NCBI GenBank assembly: GCA_031763025.1
Contig: JASSKH010000014.1
Coordinates: 10,344,563-10,408,562, forward strand
DNA: 64,000 nucleotides
DNA from: Macrocystis pyrifera
Lineage: Eukaryota; Sar; Phaeophyceae; Laminariales; Laminariaceae
Direction of reading: 5' to 3'
Of this stretch, positions 29,946 to 40,435 are shown in pieces. Each line of letters begins with the position of its first letter. Position 1 is the stretch's first letter. A program made the translations under genes and the position numbers. The notes beneath the pieces are model-generated. The model was given only the letters and a program-made list of their open reading frames with translations. It did no database searches and was not told the DNA's origin.

Positions 29946-32274
29946 ATTTCGTGCCGAGCAGGCGGTTCCGCGAGGATGGTCGAGAGAAGCTTCAAAGGTG
30001 ATGGTAATGAGGGGGGGGGGGGGATAATAATTCTTGGTGCTCTCGCTGTGGTGGAACAAGCGAAGCCCGGTGACTCTCTGCAAGTTCAAGTCAAGCTCGT
30101 GTTTTCTATTATACGTACAGCAGTGAGAGATCAGCATCAACCCCAAAGAAAACAAAAACACTTTAGATTCAGGAGACAACAGGCTTAATGCTTATATGGG
30201 GCGTCGTTTTATATTTTCATGTGAAACACCGCTTGTGGCGCGCGTTTTTACTTGGTTTTAGTATGCGCATGATTTTGACCCCGATGGATCAGGTATACCT
30301 GATTTTGGCCACAGCCCAAACTAGATGACAGGTTTGTTTCTGGTCCAAAAAAAAAAACATTCAGAGGAAAACAAAAACAAACAATAAAAAAAAAAAAGTC
30401 TGACCGCCAAAATGTATAGTCGCCAAGAGAGAATTGAACCCGCAGGCTAGTTCATCATAATTGACTGCCTCACCCACTGGCATAGATGGTCATATCGAAC
30501 TAAGGTATCTGCGGTGATTCATTTCACCTTACTGCTGTACATTAGCGCGGTATTTGGGTGGTAACGAGAAACCACAGAAATGCAGAACATTCTCGGAAGA
30601 ATGAGAGAATGTGAGTTTTGTACGTACGTAAGAAGTTCAAGCCAATCAGATGACTGCGGTGATTCATGGTAGCATGAATCGTAGCCCTTGATAAACACAC
30701 CTTGTCTGGTACGTAGCCGCAACCTACACGTATCAGCGCAGTGATGCGGAGGCAGAGCTACAGGTCCAAGGTGTGAGACTAGTTTGAGTTGCTTGAGAGT
30801 TGCGGAAGCATCGCGCATTGGGAGCAAGCTGGTCTGTGTATAGAGACTGCGACAACATTCAAAACACGCACTTTTTTTTTTTTTTACACCAGTACCATCA
30901 TCTACAAGGCATTTGGTGCGTGTTGTGAGTCGGCAGGTTGCGCAGCTGTGGCCGAGAAGCCTCCGCCATGGTGCCTGCAAAGGAGGTGAGCCAGCGCTCT
31001 GCTGCACTCCGTGGGCCGACGACCGATTTCTCTCGTCGTTTGTGTAATCGCATGCCAGCCTTTGATCTCAGCATACACTATTGCTCCTGTACTTATTGTT
31101 ATTTTGTTCCACAACCACAAGGCCAGTATTTTCTGCAGCAGTACGAGTACCTGTGCACTATTAATAGGTGGTATTAGTGCTGGCTGGACTGCTGCACTGA
31201 GACACAGGATATGTTACACCCAGTGCCTAATACCATGTTCTACGGCTGCGGGTGCGCTTTGCGTACTCGTGCTCGTACACAGTCACTCGTACTCCCGCAT
31301 CGCGCACACGAATAGTGGTGCGAGGTGTGCATGATAAATACCTGTGGTACTGGTACCATTGTCCACGATACGCGATGCTGCTCGCGATCACTCTGCTGCT
31401 GCTGTGGTCGAGATTCGTGATGCATCCGTACCCGCAACCTTTGATCGGACAAATATCGATACTGCTGTATTTGATGCCAGGTGATGCGCAATTCTCCTCG
31501 AGTATATCTCGTGCTCCAAGTGGGAATGTTGAAAGTATTTACTGTTGTAGTACTGTGAGTACTCGCAGCATGAGAGTGCTAACGTGTCAGTTGGCCAGTA
31601 CTGTCAGTATCCGCATATACAGACAGCAGAACTCCATCAACCCACACTATTAATACTGCGATTATATACTGGAAATGGGGAAATTGCCCTCAATACCCAA
31701 CACAAGAAATACTTGGAATACAGTACTCATACGTACTCGTACAGGCGCATCCACATCTCCAAAACGTCGAAATACGGCCGAAATACTGCGAGACTGGCAG
31801 TAGGAGGTATGAGCAGCAGTATCGGACCTGACCTGACAACGAACCAGTATCCGCAGTATCGAACCCTGACCTACTCCATTCAAGTACAGGCAGTATCCAC
31901 CGCACTAAAATAAAAAAAAAAAAAAAAAAAATACGATACGACGGAAAAGTAGTACTCGGCATTACGAACAGCAGTATCGAACCCTGAGAATTCTCTAACC
32001 CGCTGGTACGCAAGTAGCTGGGGTATTAGACTGAGTACGAGAAACCACAGAAATGCCGATATTTGCACGGCGGTAGTTGTTCGGATGGGAATATGGGAAC
32101 GTGATTTGCTTGATAACGGTTTGGATAAGTACCGTGGTTTTGCTACGATAGAAGTACCGCGGTAAAATTACCGAAGTGAGCCCTGGTATACACACACTTC
32201 GTACTACTACTTCCGTAGTACTACTGACTACTGCTACTGCTCCTGCTGCTACTACTCCTGCTACCACTACCAAC

Positions 32275-32325
32275 TACCGATACCGTTACCGATACCGATA
32301 CCGATACCGATACCGATACCGATAC

Positions 32326-32326
<1 letters not shown>
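32275..32326 (+). repeat. TACCGA hexamer microsatellite
   Basis: About eight TACCGA units with one TACCGT, followed by TAC and CAC triplet runs. Confidence 0.9.
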
Positions 32327-32356
<30 letters not shown>

Positions 32357-32396
32357 CAAGCACACAAGTAATTGATGCAAATGGTAGGCCGCTCAC

Positions 32397-32519
32397 CCGA
32401 TTCTATCTCTGACTTTGACCATTCCCTTTTTCTTGTGCAGGTGGCAGAACTGCGCGAGAGTATCGTCGGTCGCAGCGTAGGATGAAACTCGCGCGCAGCC
32501 CTCGTGCATGCAATCACCC
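32397..32519 (-). CDS. EsV-1-7 domain exon with one motif, bounded by good splice sites
   Basis: The minus strand encodes CMHEGC, 16 residues, then CHLH and KKKGMVKV, which fits C-X4-C-X16-C-X2-H. The exon is preceded by a T-rich tract and CTCAG (gene sense) and ends at CGG|GTGAGC, a good donor. Both borders are phase 2, so the exon is symmetric. As in the exon at 26745-27012, exactly one base and two codons separate the acceptor from the first Cys. The two segments lie on the same strand ~5.4 kb apart and could be exons of one gene transcribed right to left, or copies from exon duplication. No further exon or start codon was found. Confidence 0.7.
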
Positions 32520-32825
32520 CTGAGGCGGTTGACGTGAAAAAAAAGCAATGTCAGTATCGTCAAATACGTGCCAAAAAGCCAAGAGACGGCCATATATGAT
32601 TATCCATGTGATTTGGAAACAATTGGACATATGTATCAATACGCCGAGGCGTTCTGTCACTATTCGTGAAATTCTCCAGAAACAAAAAAAGGATGATTGT
32701 TTAACTTTCACACATTTGGAAAAAAAATTCAAGAAGATCTGCAAGATTAAAAATCGCGCGAAACAAACATGGAAACTATGGAAGAAAAGCTCTCCGATAA
32801 GAATGATCTATCCTTTAGTAGTAGT

Positions 32826-33126
32826 ATTATTTTCAAAACATTCTTCACTTTCCAGCTCAACTCGTGACAATAGGAGGTTTTACCCTTAACGGTCTTCTGG
32901 ACAAGCCGTGGTCACAGGCGTCGTCACTTCCCCCTCGTACGCGCCTCCATTTTTATCATGCATAGGGTTCAGCATTCCCACTGCTCGTCGATTTTCATGG
33001 AAGGTTGCTCACTCACGCTCTCGCCCTTTCCGCTCAACATGTTGTATGATAGAGAAAGTCCTTACGAGTATGAGCTCGGTAAGACTCGAACCCACGAAAT
33101 TAACCCCAGCCAACGGGGGCGCCGGC
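32826..33126 (-). mobile_element. tRNA-derived SINE, copy 2
   Basis: Body and T-arm region match the other copies (GTGGGTTCGAGTCTTACC in reverse complement, CACGGCTTGTCCAGAAGA). The 5' head is shortened and diverged (GGCGCCCCCGTTGGCTGGGG). Confidence 0.75.
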
Positions 33127-33338
33127 ATATTGCAATCAAAACAAACGACAAAAACAAGTCAAGTGTTGCGGTACGCACCAAGAAGTTGTCACACTTGGGA
33201 CCCAGATTTGCTACAAAACATATTATTATAGATGTGTGGTATTTATTATTTACCATATATTTATCGAGGCACGGCTTTCAATTACGCACTGCTCGATTAA
33301 ATAGTGTATTTTGGAACGTGGTTTCGTGACCACACACC

Positions 33339-34528
33339 ATGACGAAGCCATCGAAAAGGGATTTGGTCCAACTCAGTCATGCTGGAGTAGTCGGAACGGA
33401 GGAGCAGGAGCCGTTGGCGTGCGTGCGAAGGGCTGCATGGGGCATGTTGTACGCCGATGACGCAGGGATTGTCTCGAAGTCGGCTGAAGGGCCCGCGAAA
33501 ATGATGACAGTCATCGTGACTGTCTTCGAAGCACCAGGCCTCACGGTGTCGGAAAAGAAGACAGAGACTATGCTTCTACAAACGCCAGACCAGAAAACCC
33601 TCGCACCACCGCTCGTTATCGAAGCAGCAGGCCAGACGTGTAAGCAGACGGCCCAGGTCTTATACCTAGGCGGCATTATCCACGAAAACGCTGACCTCTC
33701 GCTCGAAATCGACCGACCGATCCGTCTCATGCGAGCATGCCTCAAACGGTTCGGCCCGGAGCTGTATGATAGGACGACCGCCCCCCTTAGCCTGAAAGTC
33801 CGAATGCTGAAGGCCGAGGTGATTGAGACCCTGCTGTACGGGTGTGTGACGTGGACCCTCAGAGTGGAACACTTTGCCAAGCTTCGAATGGCTCACCACC
33901 AAGTCCTGTTGCGAGTCATTGGCTTCCAGCGCCGACTATGTACTGACCATGCCACCCTCTCGTACGCGAAGGCCCTCAAGATGACACGTTGCGAGAGCAT
34001 CGAAACGACCATCCGCAAACGACGTCTCTTCTTCGCGGGGGGGGGTGGGCACGGCAAAGCAAGGATCAATTACCCAGCCGGGTAATGTTCGGGACGATTG
34101 CTGGTGGGGAGAACCCGAGACCTGGCGGACAGGTTAAGACTTGGCATAGATGCATAGTCGAAGACCTTAGGGAGTTCCGAGCCACCGAAGGGTCAACGGA
34201 ACTTGCTCCCTTGGTGTTTGGAGTTGAGACCGCGCTGTGGCCCACTGCTGCAAAAAAGGCGGGGAAGTGGTATCGGGGGATCCTGGAAGCAGCCGAATGG
34301 TTCATGGTGATGTGGCACGAGGCTGAGGCTGAGCTGAGTAGGCAGCGCCGCGCATCCGCCGTGGGTGGTGTCCAAGGGAATGGGGGGAGGATGGGCAACA
34401 AGAGTAGCAGAAAACCCGACCAAGGGAATGCGGAGAGGGGGGGGGAGAGGAGGAGTAGAAGGGAAACTGCAGTGGACGAAAGTAGGAAGGAGATGGCAGA
34501 CACGGTAGCCAGGTACCGGGCAGACTAA
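33339..34528 (+). pseudogene. LINE-B reverse transcriptase C-terminal half
   Basis: The frame 33339-34085 carries GMLYADDAGIVSKSAEG, the YADD catalytic box, then LTVSEKKTETMLLQTPDQ (RT thumb) and LETLLYGCVTW-type text (IETLLYGCVTWTL). The C-terminal domain continues with CESIETTIRKRRLFFAGG. A frameshift within the G-run near 34035-34050 moves it to the frame 33989-34528: MFGTIAGGENPRPGG, TWHRCIVEDLREF and a Gly/Arg/Glu-rich tail ending ARYRAD. RT primes on nicked target DNA. The N-terminal RT half and endonuclease are absent, so this is a 5'-truncated dead copy, although nearly clean. Confidence 0.85.
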
Positions 34529-34972
34529 GAAGTAGAACATGCCTATACCACTCGTACCACCAACTGGTGCAGCTGGTTCGAACGTGGTCTTCCTTTGTCT
34601 TCCTGTTGTTTTTATTGGTATTTTTTTTCATTTTATTGTCTTCTTTGCGCTGACCCTATTTGATTTTCATTGTAATTTCTTTCTCTTCCTTTCTCCGATT
34701 CCTAAGCCTTATTGAAGGAGTCGTGTGGCGTGGGTGGATGACGAGCCTACTTTGCTTGTTTCGTATTGTCTGACGCCGAGGGGCCGGGCATAGTTGACGA
34801 TTGCTGGACGATGGTGGCAGACAGGGTAGCAAGGGACCAGGCGGGCCAGCAGGGAGACCCTGGCTGTGCACTCGTACCATAAACTGCTGCCGCTACCTGG
34901 AACATGCCTTGTGCTTTGTTTGGTTTGCCTGTTATTTTCCCTTGGTTCTTTGTCTTACTCTGTTGACGACTA

Positions 34973-35077
34973 TTACGGGGGTACATAGTTAATAGGACCT
35001 ATGGTATACACAAAAACCTATATATTTACCTATTTTTACTAACAAAATTTGGTCCCGTTAACTATGGACCCCCGTAA
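34973..35077 (+). mobile_element. TA-MITE copy 3, inserted in LINE-B 3' UTR
   Basis: A 105-bp element with ends TTACGGGGGTACATAGTTAA and AACTATGGACCCCCGTAA. It splits the LINE-B sequence GTTGACGAC-TA-GTGGTGTTT, which is uninterrupted at 56403-56422. The TA is present on both sides of the insert (34971-34972, 35078-35079), which defines the element ends and the target duplication. Confidence 0.92.
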
Positions 35078-35510
35078 TAGTGGTGTTTCCTTCTTTTTCC
35101 TGTTTTTTCTAGCTCCTTCTTTTCAAGTGTCTGCCAGATCCCCTGCGGGGGGGGGGTACGATGGTTTGTTGCTATATACCAGGTACTAGCTAGGTATACA
35201 TATACCAGGCATATATTTGTTTCTTTTTCTCTTTCGAATTGTCTTTGTTTTTGTTTTTTTCTCTTTGTTTCGTTTAGTTTCTCTAGGTCATGGAATGTGT
35301 ATGTCGTGCCTGTCGTATATACGCAGTATGATGACATTGCATTGCATACGTGGCAACGTAGTATCTCTGTGGCGTAGCTTTGTGACCACATAACTTGTAT
35401 CTCTCTAGGATTGGAGAATCGGCACGGACACTAGTTGTGCTGGATGTCGACGGGTAGAAAGAACGGTTTACAGCAGTTTAAATGCGAAGAACACACACAC
35501 CAACAACACC

Positions 35511-35999
35511 TGGTATTTATTTGGAGACAACGACAAGGCAACTCACAAATTTCGGTCATATCATAACATCAAATACAAAAAATACAACTATTCTTCTTGT
35601 TGACCTTTTTGTGTCCGCAGAGAGAACATCATGAACACACTATAAATCTGTCTATTATCACAGGACACACACAAACACACATGAACGACATTTTTTAGCT
35701 TTTTAGGTATCCGGAGACAACGAATCATGTACCAGAGGGTACAGTATTATATTATATGACATGGTTGGCTTGATTATGCGTAATCAAGACACGACCATCA
35801 ACCTTTTTTCGACGTAGAAAAAACGTCGACAACAAATTATTGAACGCATACGACTCGTATCAGGTGGTAGTCGTGATCACGTTTTTCACCATTCAACCGT
35901 TATTTCTACCCCTCGGCATCCAGCTCCACCAGTGTCCGTGCCGATGCTTCATCCCATCGAGATACATGCTCTGAATGTGGTGTAATAGTTTTGTTTTTT
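35511..35999. other. No gene; short repeats
   Basis: Contains one GGTATCCGGAGAC word (about 35706) and an inverted LINE-B 3' end at 35925-35975 (CATCCAGCTCCACCAGTGTCC). Confidence 0.5.
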
Positions 36000-36330
36000 T
36001 GTTTTCAATCATAACTTTTACTTTCCAGCCTAACTCGTATTAATAGGAGGTTTTGCCCTCAGCGATCTTCTGGACAAGCCGCGGTCACAGGTGTCGCCCC
36101 TTCTCCCCCCCGGTACGTGCCTTTAATTTTTGTGGCGCATAGGGTTCAGCATTCCCACTGCTCGTCGATTTTCATCGAATGTACAGCTAACTCACGCTCT
36201 CGCGCTTTCCGCTAATCAATTTTATGCAAGAAAAAGCCCCTACGAACATGCACTCGGTGAGACTTGAACCCATGAAATTGTGATCTTGACAGGCTCGCGG
36301 ACCACCTACCAAGCCACCGGGGACGCCGGC
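36000..36330 (-). mobile_element. tRNA-derived SINE, copy 3
   Basis: Near full length. The reverse complement starts GCCGGCGTCCCCGGTGGC, has TGGCTTGGTAGGTGG (A box) and GGGTTCAAGTCTCACC (B box), and ends in CTGGAAAGTAAAAGT and an A-rich tail. Confidence 0.8.
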
Positions 36331-36754
36331 ACAAATATACAATAAGCCATTGTTATACAGCGGTAAGGAGAGTCGAAAGTGCAATGCCGACGGGTAGAAA
36401 TAAGAAATAACGGATTAATGTGAACTCACACATATCATGGTACCGGATACTTCTGTCACGGCATTCACATTCTATAAAAGAGAAACATCGAAAGAAACGA
36501 CAAGAAAACAGGAAAAAACAACCCTCCCCAAAAGCTGTCGTGCCCCCAGAAGGAGATGCGACAGACAACACAGAAACCGGCAGAATAAACTGAACCACCA
36601 CACACGAACAGAGTACGACAACGGAAACAGCAAGTCGGAGCAAAACAAAGCAAAACAAAAGTACGTACAGGTAGTTACTATTAACAATAGTTTGATCTTA
36701 TCTTGTACCTGGTATACCATTATATATCAGGATATGACCAATATATACACGCAT

Positions 36755-37200
36755 GTATAACCCTTTCGGTATCTGGACACAACGAACGAAACGCAAAACA
36801 ACATATTTTATCGTATCATATCAAACCCCGATGACAAATAATAACCATTTTCGTATCCGGAGACGATTGGACAAAACATGAGATTGATCTTATCACGTCA
36901 AGGCCCGACCATTAACCCGTTGTGAGCCTGGAGAAAACGACAAACATAAAGTGTAAGGTTGGTCTTGATCGTATCAGGACACAACCACTTACTACGCCTT
37001 TGGTATCCGGAGACAACAAGAAAATATAATTTTTGGTCTGTGATCACATATATCAAGGACACGACTATTATTCGTGCGCGGGTATGATAAACTGACAACA
37101 GGCACGGTGTAAGTTTCGTCTTGCCGTCAAACTAAAGGTTTGATGGCATCATACGATAAAGCCACTACGCCATCATTTAACCTTTTTGGTATCCGGAGAC
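36755..37200 (+). repeat. Degenerate ~75-95-bp repeats with GGTATCCGGAGAC core
   Basis: The core GGTATCCGGAGACAACGA, or close variants, recurs at about 36770, 36850, 36925, 37000 and 37190. Between cores lie AT-rich stretches with GATC-TTATCA-ATCAAGGACACGACC-like words. Further single cores lie at 35706, 37690 and 39030. Confidence 0.65.
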
Positions 37201-37543
37201 AAAAATAAAACCAATGGGAAGATGGGTAACGTAAAATACGCCTGCACGGGGGCATATCATACCCGTAGTATCCGCGATCGAAGTACCACGCACATCTTGC
37301 AAATAAATGTGAGTTTCGACGAACTCCCCGATCTCACAGAGCTGTTGTTTTTTTGTTTTCATGAATAAACCAAGAGCTACCTTGAACCGCTACTACGTAG
37401 CCATTGGTGACCCGGACATATACACGACGAACGAGGACAAACTTACTGTAGGTCTTAACCGCACCGCACCGAGACACCACCCTCAGCTCTTGTAGGGCAA
37501 CCTGCAGTGCCGTGTTGGGGACAATCCACTCAAATTCCAAGTA

Positions 37544-37652
37544 TTACGGGGGACCATAGTAAATAGGCCCTAATATTGGGAGTAAAAATGGGCAAACATA
37601 TAGGTTTTTATGTGTGCCGTAGGTCCCATTTACTATGGAATCCTAGAACGGG
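37544..37652 (-). mobile_element. TA-MITE copy 4, right end degraded
   Basis: The left end TTACGGGGGACCATAGTAAA is intact with TA before it. The interior (ATATAGGTTTTTATGTGTG) is in the opposite orientation to copy 1. The right end (CTATGGAATCCTAGAACGG) has decayed. Confidence 0.75.
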
Positions 37653-37892
37653 ACTACAGCAGTTTGCCATGAAAGTCTCAACTAACCCTTCTTGAATCCG
37701 GAGAAAATGACAAATTACAATTTACAAGTAGTTGTTGTTCTCGCTTCAGGTCAGTTCTGACCAACGGCCTTAGTTTTGACCCTCCAGACAAAAGTGATTG
37801 GCTGCTCCAAAATTTCAATTAGGACTCTGGAGAAACGGGAAATTGCCTGAAAGCTCGCAAAAAACTACGGGCAGCATTTTGAGGAGTCTGGC

Positions 37893-38875
37893 AATTTTTT
37901 AGTAGTGGGGCTTGGGGGAGGCGAAAAAAAAAAAAAAGAGAAGGAAACATTTCCAAGGCTTGCGCAGGCATTCTCGATACAGGTCGCTCAAGTTTTCGAG
38001 TTTTGTGTTGTTGCCGGTGCCATGTATCTGCTCTCTGCTGCGACGCCACCACGAGCGCTGTAGTTGGAACCTCGCCGTGAAAATAGCCACATTCGAAATA
38101 TCTTGTGTAGAGCTACATCATAGGCATTAAAATCACCTCAATTCGTCGGAGCATGTGGGATATTTATAAATGGCCCCAGCCATCCACGACGCCGAATGAT
38201 ACGCACGTGCCATTCTGACGCAATCATGCACCGACCGTTTGGTCTTCATATTTATACCCCAACGGTCTTTACAACTCCGCCACGCTCTTCCCAAAGCCCC
38301 CCCCCCCGTCTCTTCTCGTCAATCAATCGACGTTCGGATTTGGGGGAGTAGGCACTCTCTTTACGACAACGACCGCACACACGCTGCAATAACAGCAACA
38401 ACGACATGCAGTAGCTAGTCCCCGTGATCGTACGAGTTCCAACAGATGCATATGCTTGCTGTCGGGGTGTCGAGGTGGCTCTGCCTCTGGTTTATACGTT
38501 TCGGAGTCTTTGGTTCTCGCTCTCGACCGCTTGTCAAGTTTGCGATCGCACTCTTCTTCTTCTACTGCTGCTGCTGTGATCTGTGTCTCCAGTCTCCGGG
38601 TTGTCCGGTGGCATCACACGAACGATTGGGCGGTGTGCTTGCTGCGCGGTCGTTAGATGTGCTTTCTCCATCGAGAGCTTTCTATCTGCCGTGAGGTGCC
38701 TCTGCCGCAGGCGCTGTGCCGTGCTGCGATCGGCGGCGGAATTGACAAGCTAGGTTCATCATCCAATCAGCGTACGAATTTTGTCACAATTTGGTCGGTT
38801 TTACGCAGTGTGTGTGATTGACCTACGTCACGATTTTTCTGGCCCCAACACTGCGAAATTGCCTCTACCTATCGG
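37893..38875 (+). repeat. ~0.98-kb dispersed repeat, copy 1
   Basis: Similar to 58875-59855 in the same orientation along the whole length, with scattered differences and small indels. Shared phrases include CTGCTCTCTGCTGCGACGCC, GTCGGGGTGTCGAGGTGGC and CCAATCAGCGTACGAATT. Open frames in it (such as 38446-38694) are not conserved in the other copy, so it is probably non-coding. Confidence 0.8.
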
Positions 38876-39120
38876 TGTTTTTGGCTTTCACGCCGAGTAA
38901 AACGCGTATGTATATTCGGCCTAAAAAGCCCAGAAATAATTTCCCATATTAGTTGGTTACGAGCTCCAACGAACTTTGGAGTGGAAGACTACCTCAGGAT
39001 TGTACCAGAGGTCTCAGCCATCCAAACTTTTGGTATCCGGAGATTAAACACAAAACTTCAAAACTTTCCACATCTGATATGATGAGTTTTGGTGATCATA
39101 GGTATTTTTGGCGTGTGTAA

Positions 39121-40435
39121 TGTCGGACTCACCCTCAAGGAGAGACACCCTCGCCCTGCTGCGTGTGGCCGCAAGGCTTAGGCGTGGCAGTAGAGTTGGG
39201 TCGCGCGTGGTGCGTCGGGCACGGACACCTACGACTCGCGCATCTTTTAGAGCGGCAGAGCAGCAATGCTCAATCGGGATGTCCGTGCGCTGAGGCGGGC
39301 GTCACCACAAGCCAAACTACGGCACGGTCTGACTGCGCCGGCTTTTGAGGCTGGATTCGACTACCAAGGAGGAGGGAGACTGGGCGTCGACGAGCGGGGA
39401 AGAGACGGATTGAACTCACCCTGCGCGATAGTTCTAGTTTCTTCAGATCAGAACCGCAAGTTGCAAGGATCCTTTGTTTTTGGGACGGGGGAGAGGGGGA
39501 ACCGACCGCATGTGTCCAGTGTGTGTACGCGTGTCGGCGAAAAAGGTTGGCAAAAAAGCTTGCTTGACAAAGAGTGTATTTCATCAAATTTGGTGCGTAT
39601 CGCAATATGTATAGTGTACAGACTACAAAAAAAAACAAGTTTAGAGTTCATACTCAAAAAAGTCCATACGTAATGTTGCTAATGTAGGCGTGAGGCGGCG
39701 TTGTGTTTTGATTTGACTATTTTCTGTTTTCGGCAGGGGAGATGGAACCGTCCACCCCACAACCCACGCTACTTGAGTTGACGCCTAAAAGGCAGAGGAT
39801 GCATGCATAGCTATGTAAACTTTCAACCAACTTCCTCCCGACCCCCTCGGCCAGATTTCGGCCGTTGCAATTACCCCCCCCCCCCCCCCCCCCGTCTCTG
39901 GCAGGGCGCCGCCCCCTGTCCCTACGTCCCCTTCATTCATATCATCCGATGATGATGAACCCTCCTTTTCTCTGCCCTCTTCGCCGAACCACGCAGCAGC
40001 AAAAGCAGCAGCCCTACCATTAATAGTAGCCCTAGCATCAGCTGCCCCATCTTCTTCTGGTGGCTTTCTGTAGGTGGCTTGGTGAGGCAGTAGGAGATGT
40101 CACACAGCCAAAACATATGTCTCGTCACGCGTATGTACTCAAAGCGTCTTGCAAACAAAGACTGTGCAACATCATCTTGCATTCCATGTGGTGGCTTCCG
40201 CCGGCAATGCCGGGGTACTTGCAGCCTGAAGATAGACCACATTTCACCATGGGTGCAACAACTTGCGCGCGGATCCACCCCGAAGTGCTATGTGGGCCGA
40301 TTCAACGGAGACGGGACGAGTACGTGCGCGCGTGTTTGCGTGGTTGATAGACTTAGCCTCCGTGGGCTCGCTATTCCCAGATTTCAAGGCTACTATATAA
40401 GAATAAAGGCTCTCTGGTGGAACATCCGTCATTAA
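39121..40435 (+). other. Possible decayed or spliced gene fragments, unrecognised
   Basis: Three stretches look more protein-like than their surroundings. One is 39121-39290 (MSDSPSRRDTLALLRVAARL). Another is 39742-39811, after a pyrimidine-rich tract and CGGCAG, encoding MEPSTPQPTLLELTPKR. The third is 39906-40070, after a poly-C run and CTGGCAG, encoding PTSPSFISSDDDEPSFSL and then an Ala/Ser-rich run. A further frame runs 40060-40347 (RHAYVLKASCKQRLCN). The acceptor-like AGs suggest exons, but no family is recognised and no complete model can be built. Confidence 0.25.

Larger units (their letters stand above)
28556..32396. other. Non-coding; minor repeats, no gene recognised
   Basis: A diverged, inverted LINE-B 3' end is visible at about 29235-29345. 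A 162-codon minus frame (31007-30519) has no motif. Two short direct matches (GAGAAACCACAGAAATGC) lie at 30567 and 32038. At 31240-31900 the words GTACTC/GAGTAC are frequent. A poly-A run lies at about 31912-31931. If the two EsV-1-7 segments belong to one gene, this stretch would be its intron. Confidence 0.4.
33339..35510 (+). mobile_element. LINE-B copy 2: RT C-terminal half plus ~1-kb 3' UTR
   Basis: The best LINE-B copy. The 5'-truncated ORF2 enters just before YADD, is followed by a long 3' UTR, and ends GTCGACGGGTAGAAAGAACGG and an ACA/CAA-rich tail near 35510. The UTR is interrupted by a TA-MITE at 34973-35077. Related 3' UTRs occur at 27.8-28.5, 52.7-54.7, 55.9-58.2 and 59.9-60.3 kb. 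Confidence 0.8.

Noticed and set aside
30408..30495. tRNA gene candidate on the minus strand (GCGGGTTCAATTCTC phrase followed by a T-run)
   Set aside because: The proposed T-stem does not pair and no acceptor or anticodon stem can be drawn. At best it is a tRNA-like relic.
32275..32326. Interstitial telomere repeat
   Set aside because: TACCGA does not match known telomere units such as TTAGGG or TTTAGGG types on either strand.
36755..37200. CRISPR-like array
   Set aside because: The cores are short and imperfect, spacers vary in length, and the sequence is clearly eukaryotic with no cas genes.
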